DNA of 10,000 nucleotides from Nitrospira sp. (GCA_020216985.1 JAIWOH010000006.1:1-10000); one strand, 5' to 3'; shown: positions 1-7,065, numbered from the stretch's first letter. Translations and numbers: made by a program. The notes: a model not told the origin generated them from the sequence alone.

Positions 1-696
1 GATCGGCCACCAGGTCGGGTTCCAGGTGGCGGCCCAGGCTCGTTCGATGGCCGTGCCTTCGGCGATCACAACCGGGCTTGACTGGAACGTCGCCCAAGCA
101 TTCGGGACGATCATGATGAAGATGGCAAAAAAGTTCAGGAGAAAGCCGAGGAAAATGTGCAAGGTTTTCTTGCCGCCATGCTGCATTGCGTCCCACCCAT
201 ACCAATAGAGATACAGCGTCGCGGTCTCAAACAAGAACAAAAGGCAGTACACAAGGAAGGACGGAAAGAAAATGTCCGTCAGATAGTTCATGAGTTTGGG
301 ATAGAAGACGATGAGCAGGAACAGTAAAATCCCACCGAACAGGGCGGTGGTGGCGTAGGCGGACGTGAGCAGCTTGGTAAATTCCTTGGCCAGCTTGTCG
401 TACCGCTGCTCGCCCCCTTTCCACGCGATGACCTCGCAGAGCCAGGCAAAGATCGGAACTCCCAAGACAAACCCCGCCAGAAGCAAATGGAGCTGCGCGA
501 CAATCCAAATCATATTCCTGCTGCCGATGTATGGAATATCCCTGTACTCCGTCGGACCGGCTGCGGTTCCCTCGGCCGCGAGACCGATGGCTGGCAGAGC
601 GAGCCAGCCCGCCGTGAGCAACAGGCCCACGAGCCAGCCCGCGTGAGCACCTCCGGCATGGATCGCTCGTTGAATCATTCTCTCCCCATGGCGCAT
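1..696 (-). CDS. Cytochrome bd-like oxidase subunit I, second copy (3' part beyond window)
   Basis: Partial gene; 232 codons are open to the left edge with no stop. Residues 1-42 look like a long signal peptide ending near GLAA. The rest aligns by eye with the bd-like protein at 4715-6424: a WIVAQLH segment with His70 (position of the haem b595 ligand His19 in E. coli CydA), a following RYDKLAKEFTK stretch, four predicted membrane helices, a YGWD motif and His180. Unlike its paralogue it keeps a glutamate (Glu157, LFET) at the place of CydA Glu107, a proton-channel residue in true bd oxidases. Start chosen at ATG 696 because AGGTGA lies five bases upstream; the in-frame ATG at 678 (GGGGAG upstream) is the alternative. 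It is the last visible gene of the operon, 46 bases after the six-helix protein. The family is clear; the function as an oxidase is inferred. Confidence 0.87.
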   Translation of the reverse strand, partial: MRHGERMIQRAIHAGGAHAGWLVGLLLTAGWLALPAIGLAAEGTAAGPTEYRDIPYIGSRNMIWIVAQLHLLLAGFVLGVPIFAWLCEVIAWKGGEQRYDKLAKEFTKLLTSAYATTALFGGILLFLLIVFYPKLMNYLTDIFFPSFLVYCLLFLFETATLYLYWYGWDAMQHGGKKTLHIFLGFLLNFFAIFIMIVPNAWATFQSSPVVIAEGTAIERAWAATWNPTWWPI

Positions 697-701
697 GAAG
701 C

Positions 702-717
702 TCACCTCTTCACCTCT
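702..717 (-). promoter_or_regulatory. Tandem duplicated Shine-Dalgarno (2 x AGAGGTGA)
   Basis: On the minus strand the octamer AGAGGTGA occurs twice in direct succession. The proximal copy ends five bases before ATG 696, ideal for ribosome binding. This supports 696 rather than 678 as the start of the second bd-like gene. Confidence 0.65.
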
Positions 718-742
718 CACGTTACGGTTTGCCGAGAGTAGG

Positions 743-1741
743 TCACTCACCGGTTTTCGTCCCGATTTTGTGATGTTCGGCCTTGGCTCCGCTCTTTTCC
801 TTCTCTTTGACAACCGCCTCGCCCGCTTTCTTCTCTTCCAACGCCTCGACTTGGGCGATCAGGTTCTCTATCTGTTGTTCATCGCGTGCCAGAGTCTCCA
901 TAGGCTTGAACGGCCGATGAGCCACGACCTCCGGCTTAGGACAGCATTCGTGAGGATGCGGCGTCGTCACCGGAAGGGCGACCCAAAACAGGATACAGAA
1001 GATGAGTCCCACTCCTACGACCGTCGTGACGAACAACCCCTGATCACGAGGCACGCGCATCAAATCCCATCGCGTAATCAACGCCTGATAGGTGCCGGAT
1101 GCCGGCGATGCGGCGGCGGCAATGTCGCGGATTATGCGGCCGATGGTTGAAACTCCTATCGTCAACAGAACCATTAAGACTCCGAATGCGATGGTTCCCC
1201 AGATCGCGACCTCCAGTCCGATTCGTTCGGCTACCGGAAGCCCGGTATGGAACAGATGCCGCAGACTTTCCATTTGGGCCAAAGAATGCGACGTCGACAT
1301 CGCCGTTTCCGTAACCGTACCGACCACCACCCAAAGGATCGGCAGAAAGAAGGCACCGACGACCGAAGATTTCCACCAGAGGGTGAACCCCAGTCTCGGA
1401 GGAGGCTCCTTTCTGAGCCGCTCAAGAAAAAACGTTTGCCCGACGACTCCGAACGCCCAGATATCGATTGGAATGGAGAGAAAGAGGAGCAGCGGCAACC
1501 CGATTCCTTCACCGAAATTTCCATCCAGCGCGAGAGAAATAATCGGCACGGCAAAGACCGTCACCGGACTGGCGAGCAACATCAAAAAGGCCAACCCCAG
1601 CCGGGCCTCCAGATGCATCAAGCCGACCGCCAAGGCGATCACGGCCAACGGCAGCTTGATGGGAAGCCCCGTCCAACAGGTCGGCCAGAGTACTCCGATC
1701 CCTATCTGTGTTGGCGATAAAGAGTCTCGCTCGCCGGCCAT
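743..1741 (-). CDS. Six-helix membrane protein of unknown function with C-terminal coiled coil
   Basis: I do not recognise a named family. The 332 residues contain about six hydrophobic helices (roughly 27-44, 49-70, 82-102, 123-141, 175-197, 235-257). Just after the last helix comes a His/Cys-rich patch, HPHECC (His262, His264, Cys266, Cys267), that could bind a metal. Residues about 280-318 form a charged, probable coiled-coil tail rich in Glu, Gln and Lys, ending in a Lys/His-rich stretch. The ATG at 1741 has GGATGA upstream. It sits 42 bases after cytochrome b and 46 bases before the second bd-like gene, so it is very probably a structural or assembly subunit of the same respiratory complex. 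That role is inferred from position only; nothing in the sequence shows a haem CXXCH motif. Confidence 0.85.
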   Translation of the reverse strand: MAGERDSLSPTQIGIGVLWPTCWTGLPIKLPLAVIALAVGLMHLEARLGLAFLMLLASPVTVFAVPIISLALDGNFGEGIGLPLLLFLSIPIDIWAFGVVGQTFFLERLRKEPPPRLGFTLWWKSSVVGAFFLPILWVVVGTVTETAMSTSHSLAQMESLRHLFHTGLPVAERIGLEVAIWGTIAFGVLMVLLTIGVSTIGRIIRDIAAAASPASGTYQALITRWDLMRVPRDQGLFVTTVVGVGLIFCILFWVALPVTTPHPHECCPKPEVVAHRPFKPMETLARDEQQIENLIAQVEALEEKKAGEAVVKEKEKSGAKAEHHKIGTKTGE

Positions 1742-1752
1742 CGGTCATCCGT

Positions 1753-1768
1753 CGGCGCCGCTGCGCCG
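1753..1768 (-). other. Perfect GC hairpin in the cytochrome b / six-helix gene gap
   Basis: CGGCGC and GCGCCG pair perfectly (1753-1758 with 1763-1768) around a four-base loop. There is no T-run after it, so it is not an intrinsic terminator. It lies immediately upstream of the ribosome-binding region of the gene starting at 1741 and may set the relative expression or mRNA processing within the operon. Confidence 0.5.
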
Positions 1769-1783
1769 CTCCTAAATCTAGTT

Positions 1784-2896
1784 CTAGTCCAGAAACTCTC
1801 GGTTGATCACGGCGGACACCGTGAAAATCGCCATGATCGCCATCATCGCGATCCAACTGATCAACGCCACGGGGCGCTTGAAAATATTCCGTTCCGGATC
1901 TCGATCGAAAAAGGGGAGCGCCACGAGCAGGCCCATAAAAATCACCGGCAACGCCACGGCTCCCATGAACTGCCCGAATTCGCCGGAAAACATCTTGAGC
2001 CTGAGCAGCTGGAAGTAAAAGAGAAAATACCATTCCGGCTCGGGGTGATACTCGCCCGGATCGGGCGTGGCCTCTTCCAACAGCACCACCGGTTCCCAGA
2101 ACGCCAATCCGCAAATCGCGGCGAAGACGACGGCCATGCCTACAATGTCCTTCCACACTTGCCGGGGGAAAAAGTAGTCGGTCTTTGCCTTGATCTCTTC
2201 CGGCGTCCCCCTGAACGGACCGGCCGGCGCGGCTACTCGGAATAAGTACAGGTGCAACCCGGCCAAGGCCATGAGCGCGGCCGGCAGAATCATCACATGG
2301 ATGACGAAAAACCGACTCAGCGTCAGTTGGCCCGGCGTCGGTCCTCCCTTCAGGAACCGCGCCATGAAATCGCCGAGGATCGGCGTTTTGTCGAGAATTT
2401 CAACTCCCACCGTCGTGGCCCAATAGGCCCGTTGGTCCCAGGGGAGCAAATACCCGGTAAACCCGAATCCGATGACGATGCCGAACAACGCCAACCCAAC
2501 AATCCACAGGAGTTCGCGGGGAGGCTTATAGGCTCCCCAGAGAAACACTTGCGACATGTGCGCGACGACGCAGACGGCCATGGCGCTGGATCCCCAAAAG
2601 TGATAGCCCAGCAGAAACCATCCGTAATCCACCTCGTGAATGATGTATTGGGTGCTGGCATAGGCATGGTCCGCCGTCGGGACGTAATAAAACATCAGCA
2701 ACACGCCGGTGATCGCCTGCATGATGAAAAGAAACAGCAGGATGGAGCCGAACACATAGGCCCACCGGGAGCCGCCGGGGATCGGCTCGTTGAGCATCTT
2801 GGCTTGAATTTCCTTCAGGCCGACGCGCTGGTCGAGAAACGCGACGATTTTTTCGACGGCTGTTGAAGGAACGTTGGAAACGGACGGCTGCCGCAT
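1784..2896 (-). CDS. Cytochrome b (fused b6/subunit IV type) of a bc1/b6f-like complex III
   Basis: Membrane subunit that oxidises quinol and carries the two b haems of complex III. Residues 1-40 are a cytoplasmic lead-in, followed by about seven to eight helices. Haem ligand pairs are visible: His99/His113 (13 residues between) and His200/His215 (14 between). The 14-residue spacing in the second pair is the b6-type pattern; mitochondrial-type cytochrome b has 13. The quinol-site PEWY motif is at 287-290, in the part corresponding to subunit IV of b6f, so b6 and subunit IV are fused in one 370-residue chain. The ATG at 2896 directly abuts the TAA of the Rieske gene, implying translational coupling. 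Reading continues into three in-frame TAG codons (1784-1786, 1778-1780, 1772-1774). Identification is secure; the redox partners come from context. Confidence 0.96.
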   Translation of the reverse strand: MRQPSVSNVPSTAVEKIVAFLDQRVGLKEIQAKMLNEPIPGGSRWAYVFGSILLFLFIMQAITGVLLMFYYVPTADHAYASTQYIIHEVDYGWFLLGYHFWGSSAMAVCVVAHMSQVFLWGAYKPPRELLWIVGLALFGIVIGFGFTGYLLPWDQRAYWATTVGVEILDKTPILGDFMARFLKGGPTPGQLTLSRFFVIHVMILPAALMALAGLHLYLFRVAAPAGPFRGTPEEIKAKTDYFFPRQVWKDIVGMAVVFAAICGLAFWEPVVLLEEATPDPGEYHPEPEWYFLFYFQLLRLKMFSGEFGQFMGAVALPVIFMGLLVALPFFDRDPERNIFKRPVALISWIAMMAIMAIFTVSAVINREFLD

Positions 2897-3832
2897 TTAC
2901 ATGATCCGAATTTGAGACTTGACTCCGGCCTTGAATTCCATGTCGATGATCTCCACGTCGCCATTGGCGGCCACCTTGATCGGCAAGGCATCAAGCGGCC
3001 TGGGTGCCGGACCGTCAAGCACCTTCCCCGCCGCATCGTAAATGCTCAGGTGACAGGGGCAAAGAAACACCTCTCCCAGAGTCTTGTGTTGTCGCCATTT
3101 ATACGCGCAACCCAGATGAGGGCATTTGCCTGAAAACGCGACGTAGGGAACGTCTTTTTTGTTCGTCCAAATGAGTTTCCCTGACGAATCGCGGAACTCT
3201 TGATCCTTGCCTTGATAAATCTGATCGAGCACCGAAGGAGTGGCTTTTAAGATCCACACCGACTTCTCGATTTCGGCTTCCGGCATATAGGCTTCTTTGA
3301 CCGTTTTCTTGTATTGGAACTGCACGCCGATGTCGTCCTGCTTGATCTTGCCGACGTTTCCGACCTTCAGCCATCCGTTGTCGAACGGTGCGTACATCGG
3401 CTTCATCAGATAACGCAGCACCGGATAGACCATCGGCAAACCGATCAGAAAACCGATGGCATGCGTGAAGTTCATGAAGAAGGTTCTACGCTTGATGTCT
3501 TTTTCAAGATCGGGCAGCGGAACGAGCACTTCGCCGGGAACGACGTCGAGATTGTCTTCCAGATGCGAGATCTCAACCTCGTGCGTGGTGACGTAATCCC
3601 CTCGATTGAACGGCGGGAGAGCCGCAATCTCGGAAGAAGGAATCTTTAATTCCACGGTACTTTCCGAGACGGCTCGCACGTGTTCCATAGACACTTGCCG
3701 CGCGCCATCGCCGTCCAGCGACACCACAAGATGGCTGATGTCGTGGGAAATCGGGTCCAGAATGACCCTCGTCACTTCACCAATGTCTCGGTCCGTGCAA
3801 CGAACCTTTGATTTCAGCTTCGGCTGCACCAT
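2897..3832 (-). CDS. Rieske [2Fe-2S] protein with N-terminal PRC-barrel-like domain
   Basis: Iron-sulfur subunit of complex III, taking an electron from quinol to a cytochrome c. From ATG 3832 the protein has 311 residues. Residues about 1-105 resemble a PRC-barrel domain (GEVTRVILDP, then a strand with HLVVSLDG). A twin-arginine motif, KRRTFF (114-119), then precedes a hydrophobic segment (about 123-142), fitting Tat export of a folded cluster domain. Cluster ligands are Cys237/His239 in CPHLGC and Cys258/His261 in CPCH; the GPAPRPL stretch (274-280) is typical of Rieske folds. The internal Tat signal would leave the PRC barrel in the cytoplasm and put the Rieske head in the periplasm. GTG 3835 is an alternative start; ATG 3832 overlaps the upstream stop by one base. 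The Rieske call is secure, the PRC-barrel call is by eye. Confidence 0.94.
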   Translation of the reverse strand: MVQPKLKSKVRCTDRDIGEVTRVILDPISHDISHLVVSLDGDGARQVSMEHVRAVSESTVELKIPSSEIAALPPFNRGDYVTTHEVEISHLEDNLDVVPGEVLVPLPDLEKDIKRRTFFMNFTHAIGFLIGLPMVYPVLRYLMKPMYAPFDNGWLKVGNVGKIKQDDIGVQFQYKKTVKEAYMPEAEIEKSVWILKATPSVLDQIYQGKDQEFRDSSGKLIWTNKKDVPYVAFSGKCPHLGCAYKWRQHKTLGEVFLCPCHLSIYDAAGKVLDGPAPRPLDALPIKVAANGDVEIIDMEFKAGVKSQIRIM

Positions 3833-4644
3833 CACTTCTTCTTGATCGGTTTCGGCGTGGCGACCGCCGTGTTCTTAAACGTATAGAGCCACGAGGCGAG
3901 CGCGGTTATTTCTCCGTCACTCATCACGTCCTTGAATTTGTCCGGCATCCGACCCTTTTCCCACTCTTTTTCGAATCCCTCCGCCATGAAACTCTTGGGG
4001 TCGATAATCTTTTGCTTGATCTCCTCGACCGTCAGATAGGACCCGATGTTATCCAACTCCGGACCGCGCTTTTTCCCGCCCTCGCCTCTCAATTTATGGC
4101 AGTTGTAACATTCCTGAAGCTGCCACTGCTCTTCCCCTATTTTCATGAGGTCGCCGGAATCCGCGCTCGCACTCACGGTCGTTGCGGCAGCGGAGGCGAC
4201 GGCCTTCGGGGCCACGACGGGAGCTTGATCGCCTCCCAATGCCTGAATTCGTTCGGCCAGCATTTTGGCCTTCTCATCAAGCTCTTGAATTCGCTTGGTC
4301 ACTTCGGCCGCGTTCCAGGGATCAAGCGGATTTTCCTTGCCGTCGAGAATCTTGGCGATCTTTTCTCTCTCGTCCTCAGGGTCAAACTGAGGCCAGAGTG
4401 ACGCCGTGGCCCCATACCCGAAGCAGAGAATCAAGTAGAACGCCACGACGGACATGGCCGCCGGCCATCCGCTCGGCCCGTTCGTCTGCGGCACGTCCAA
4501 CAGCAGAAACATCAACGTGCCGACGATCGCGAACCCGACGAACAACCCTTGAAACACCGGCGGGAACTCCATCGCCATCGACCCGAACCAGAGACCGGCG
4601 GCAACCGCCAGGCCGACAACGATTTTGACCATTGCCTTCCCCAT
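3832..4644 (-). CDS. Membrane-anchored monohaem cytochrome c with three N-terminal helices
   Basis: Electron-carrier subunit. From ATG 4644 it has 270 residues: hydrophobic helices at about 5-22, 29-50 and 64-82, then a charged probable coiled coil (about 90-137), an Ala/Val-rich linker (141-162), and a class I cytochrome c domain. The haem motif is CYNCH (Cys179, Cys182, His183); Met233 in GRMPDKF is the likely sixth ligand. ATG 4644 has AGGGGAG five bases upstream; the GTG at 4668 lacks comparable support. The stop overlaps the Rieske start by one base, so the two are likely made in fixed proportion, and this cytochrome may play the cytochrome c1/f role for the complex. The three-helix anchor is unlike classical c1, which has one C-terminal helix. 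Confidence 0.93.
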   Translation of the reverse strand: MGKAMVKIVVGLAVAAGLWFGSMAMEFPPVFQGLFVGFAIVGTLMFLLLDVPQTNGPSGWPAAMSVVAFYLILCFGYGATASLWPQFDPEDEREKIAKILDGKENPLDPWNAAEVTKRIQELDEKAKMLAERIQALGGDQAPVVAPKAVASAAATTVSASADSGDLMKIGEEQWQLQECYNCHKLRGEGGKKRGPELDNIGSYLTVEEIKQKIIDPKSFMAEGFEKEWEKGRMPDKFKDVMSDGEITALASWLYTFKNTAVATPKPIKKK

Positions 4645-4714
4645 AAGGACTCCCCTGGTTACGCCCACTCGACTCCGTACGCCCGCCGATGCAACGGCCC
4701 GATGGTGCCGATTG

Positions 4715-6424
4715 TCACTTGCTTCCGGCGGGAACGGGGATGCCCTGCGGCTCGCGCTCTTTCGCCTCGACGGACCGAAGGGCCAGAAAAACCGCCACGC
4801 TCACGACGACAAAAAAGAACACCGTGATCCCCGTAATCAGCCAGGCGGAATAGGACAGCGTCGGGGTGAACGACTCAGCCGTAAAATCCGGCACCAAGTT
4901 GTAGGCATGGAAAAACTTGCGCAACAACGACCGGACAGCCCCCATCAATCCCATCGCCCAAATCGACGTGAACGCCAAAAAAATAAGGACAAATTGAGAG
5001 ATGCCGTCGATCTTGCCCCACGCGATGGTTCCCCGACGAATGGCCCGGCCATAGACCACGTAATTGACAACCGTGACGAACACCAACGAGAAGATGGCGC
5101 CGAGCTTGGTCGGCATCTTACCGAGCACTTCCCATGCCTCCGGCAATTGAACGTCTTCCGCCATCTTGGCTCCGGTCGCCGCAAACCCGTTGGGAATCAC
5201 CCACAGCGCGTCGCTCACCACAACCATTAAAAACCCGATCTTCATGACCGTTTGCACGGACACCGTCATCGGCACGAATCGACCTAAGATGAACGGACTC
5301 AGCACGAACGGGATCAGGAACGCGAGCGACATCGGATCGGGGATCCAATATTCCGTAAAGACGACGACCATGACCACGGGAGACAAGACCATCATGAGCG
5401 GAGCCAACGCCGTCATCCTGACCTGTTCCACCCCTTCAATACGCCGCAGGCTGAGCCAGACGTAATAATTACAGCCCAGGAACATCACGCCCACGACGGC
5501 ACCTTGCATCTCGAAAAACATCGAGAGCTGATCGGCCATCATGTAGGGGCAAAACGAAAAGTCATAATCGCACATCTCGTAGGCCAACAATAATCCGGTA
5601 AAGGGCTGAAGAAGCATGGCGCCCACAGCGATCAAGTTTCCAACAAAACCCATCCAGTCGTAATAGGCACGATCCTCCCTGTTCTGAGCTCCCATGTACA
5701 TGTAGGCGGCGATCAAGCCAGCCACGAATCCCCCGAACGCCACGTTCCCGTCGATCCGATGGAGATTGAGCGGCATCCAGCTCGTGTTCGCGATTTTGTC
5801 CCATAAGGTCGCCGCGGCCAGGGCCTCCATCGGCGACACTCCCTCACCTCTGACAGGGGTATTCATAAACGATGTCGGACCGTTGATCACGAACATCGTC
5901 GCCAGACAGATCAAATTAAGAAGCACACCCAAAGCGATATGACGTCCCTTTTTCTCTCCTTTCCAAACATCCCAACTGTAAAAGTATGCGTAGAGCACGA
6001 TCGTTCCGACGATGAACAACAGCGGGTAGATCACGGCGAACACAAGATAAAACTGATTGATGAACCAGGTCGTGAACTGAGGGTAGGCGGCCAGGAGCAC
6101 AAAAATAAAGAGTCCGCCGGTCAGAGCGGTCATACTGAAAAGAATGACCGTGATCTTTGTGATCTCTTGGGCCATGCGATCATACCGAGGATCCTGCTTG
6201 CGATACCCCAGCCATTCGGCCATGACGATGAACATCGGAGCCCCGAGAATGAACGCGCCGAGAAGCGTATGGAGCTGTGCGACAATCCACACGGCGGTTC
6301 GGTTCCCCGTGTACGGAAACTCAACGGAGCCTCCCGGCATTTGCGCATGGACATCGGAAAGCCCCGCTGAAACAAGCCCGAGAAACACGACGATCGCGGT
6401 GAGATTACGAAGCCGTATGTTCAT
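4715..6424 (-). CDS. Cytochrome bd-like oxidase subunit I, full-length, lacking the Q loop
   Basis: A 569-residue polytopic protein distantly related to CydA. Residues 1-27 form a signal peptide (cleavage after VHA), which CydA lacks. His52 (AQLH) matches the haem b595 ligand His19 of E. coli CydA, and His222 (NLHRIDGN) matches the b558 ligand His186. His161 and the SWD motif (150-152) also align. Met306 may correspond to Met393. Two departures stand out. Position 140 is Gly where CydA has Glu107. The region between the helix at 258-282 and the next at about 299-322 is only some 16 residues, so the long quinol-binding Q loop is absent, and no GRQPW motif is seen. That short loop carries Cys285 and Cys292. 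ATG 6424 was chosen over 6439 for its GGGA-containing upstream region and cleaner signal peptide. Electron donor probably cytochrome c; this is inference. Confidence 0.9.
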   Translation of the reverse strand: MNIRLRNLTAIVVFLGLVSAGLSDVHAQMPGGSVEFPYTGNRTAVWIVAQLHTLLGAFILGAPMFIVMAEWLGYRKQDPRYDRMAQEITKITVILFSMTALTGGLFIFVLLAAYPQFTTWFINQFYLVFAVIYPLLFIVGTIVLYAYFYSWDVWKGEKKGRHIALGVLLNLICLATMFVINGPTSFMNTPVRGEGVSPMEALAAATLWDKIANTSWMPLNLHRIDGNVAFGGFVAGLIAAYMYMGAQNREDRAYYDWMGFVGNLIAVGAMLLQPFTGLLLAYEMCDYDFSFCPYMMADQLSMFFEMQGAVVGVMFLGCNYYVWLSLRRIEGVEQVRMTALAPLMMVLSPVVMVVVFTEYWIPDPMSLAFLIPFVLSPFILGRFVPMTVSVQTVMKIGFLMVVVSDALWVIPNGFAATGAKMAEDVQLPEAWEVLGKMPTKLGAIFSLVFVTVVNYVVYGRAIRRGTIAWGKIDGISQFVLIFLAFTSIWAMGLMGAVRSLLRKFFHAYNLVPDFTAESFTPTLSYSAWLITGITVFFFVVVSVAVFLALRSVEAKEREPQGIPVPAGSK

Positions 6425-6440
6425 AGCGTGACGTCCCATT

Positions 6441-6462
6441 CACACAAAAGGTCACACAAAAG
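6441..6462 (-). repeat. Short tandem repeat upstream of the bd-like gene
   Basis: The decamer CACACAAAAG (plus strand) occurs at 6441-6450 and 6453-6462, a 12-base period, inside the 62-base gap between the lipoprotein cytochrome gene and the bd-like gene. It could be an operator-like direct repeat or a replication slip; no function is evident. Confidence 0.6.
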
Positions 6463-6486
6463 AATCTTCTATCCAGATCTTCGCGC

Positions 6487-6996
6487 CTATTCCTCACCGG
6501 CTGAGGCCGCTGGAAGGCTTCCGACATCAACCCACTGCTTTTTCTCGTCGCTCCATGCCTTCCCAGATAACGCAAAACTCCGCTCGTAGAGCACCAGCTT
6601 CCACATATCTTCTTCTGAAAGCTTGCTCTTCCATCCCTTCATTTTCGTGTTGGGAACCCCCTCGGCAATGCGCCAGAACCACACCGAATCCGAGGCAAGT
6701 TTCATCCGTTCGACATTGCGAAAGTCTCGCGCACCAGCCTTGACCGGCTTCCCGTCTTTTCCGTGGCAACTGGCACAATTGACGTCAGGGTTCGCCTCGC
6801 CCAGATAAATCTTTCTCCCTTCTTCCATTTTGACGGGGTCATTCCACCACCCTACAGGCATATGTTTCTCAGCATATTCCGGAGGAGGCGGGGGCGGCGG
6901 GACAATCGGCCCATCTCCCGGTCCACCGTCTTCAGCACTACAGGAGATCAGCATTCCCATGCTGATGATCAATACGGCTTGCACCGCGACGCGCAT
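6487..6996 (-). CDS. Lipoprotein monohaem cytochrome c
   Basis: First gene of the respiratory operon, 169 residues. A short signal peptide ends in a lipobox, LISC, with Cys19 as the predicted lipidated residue, followed by a Gly/Pro linker with seven consecutive prolines (33-39) that would hold the domain away from the membrane. The haem motif is CASCH (Cys74, Cys77, His78) in the NCASCHGKDG context typical of small class I cytochromes; Met119 in NTKMKGW is the likely sixth ligand. The ATG at 6996 is preceded by GGAGAGGAATC, a strong ribosome site. It probably shuttles electrons between the complex III part and the bd-like subunits encoded downstream, on the periplasmic face. Not clearly assignable to a named cytochrome. 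Confidence 0.93.
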   Translation of the reverse strand: MRVAVQAVLIISMGMLISCSAEDGGPGDGPIVPPPPPPPEYAEKHMPVGWWNDPVKMEEGRKIYLGEANPDVNCASCHGKDGKPVKAGARDFRNVERMKLASDSVWFWRIAEGVPNTKMKGWKSKLSEEDMWKLVLYERSFALSGKAWSDEKKQWVDVGSLPAASAGEE

Positions 6997-7065
6997 GATT
7001 CCTCTCCGGACAACCTCTCACTCCCGCCCCACATCCAGGACTCACGAGAGTTTATGAAGACGGAT

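Noticed and set aside
1092..1775. Long plus-strand open frame, 227 codons, opposite the six-helix membrane protein
   Set aside because: It is the antisense of a well supported membrane protein gene. The composition is low in hydrophobic blocks and shows no recognisable motif or ribosome site.
2252..2866. Plus-strand open frame, 204 codons, opposite cytochrome b
   Set aside because: Antisense shadow of a gene with all haem ligands and the PEWY motif. Its translation is rich in Arg, His, Gln and Asp, as expected from complementing a GC-rich membrane gene.
3808..5230. Plus-strand open frames at 3808-4401 and 4625-5230
   Set aside because: They lie opposite the cytochrome c and bd-like genes, and have no motif and no plausible operon context.
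6880..6902. G-rich run on the plus strand, possible G-quadruplex
   Set aside because: It encodes the polyproline linker of the lipoprotein cytochrome on the minus strand, and codon choice for proline explains it.
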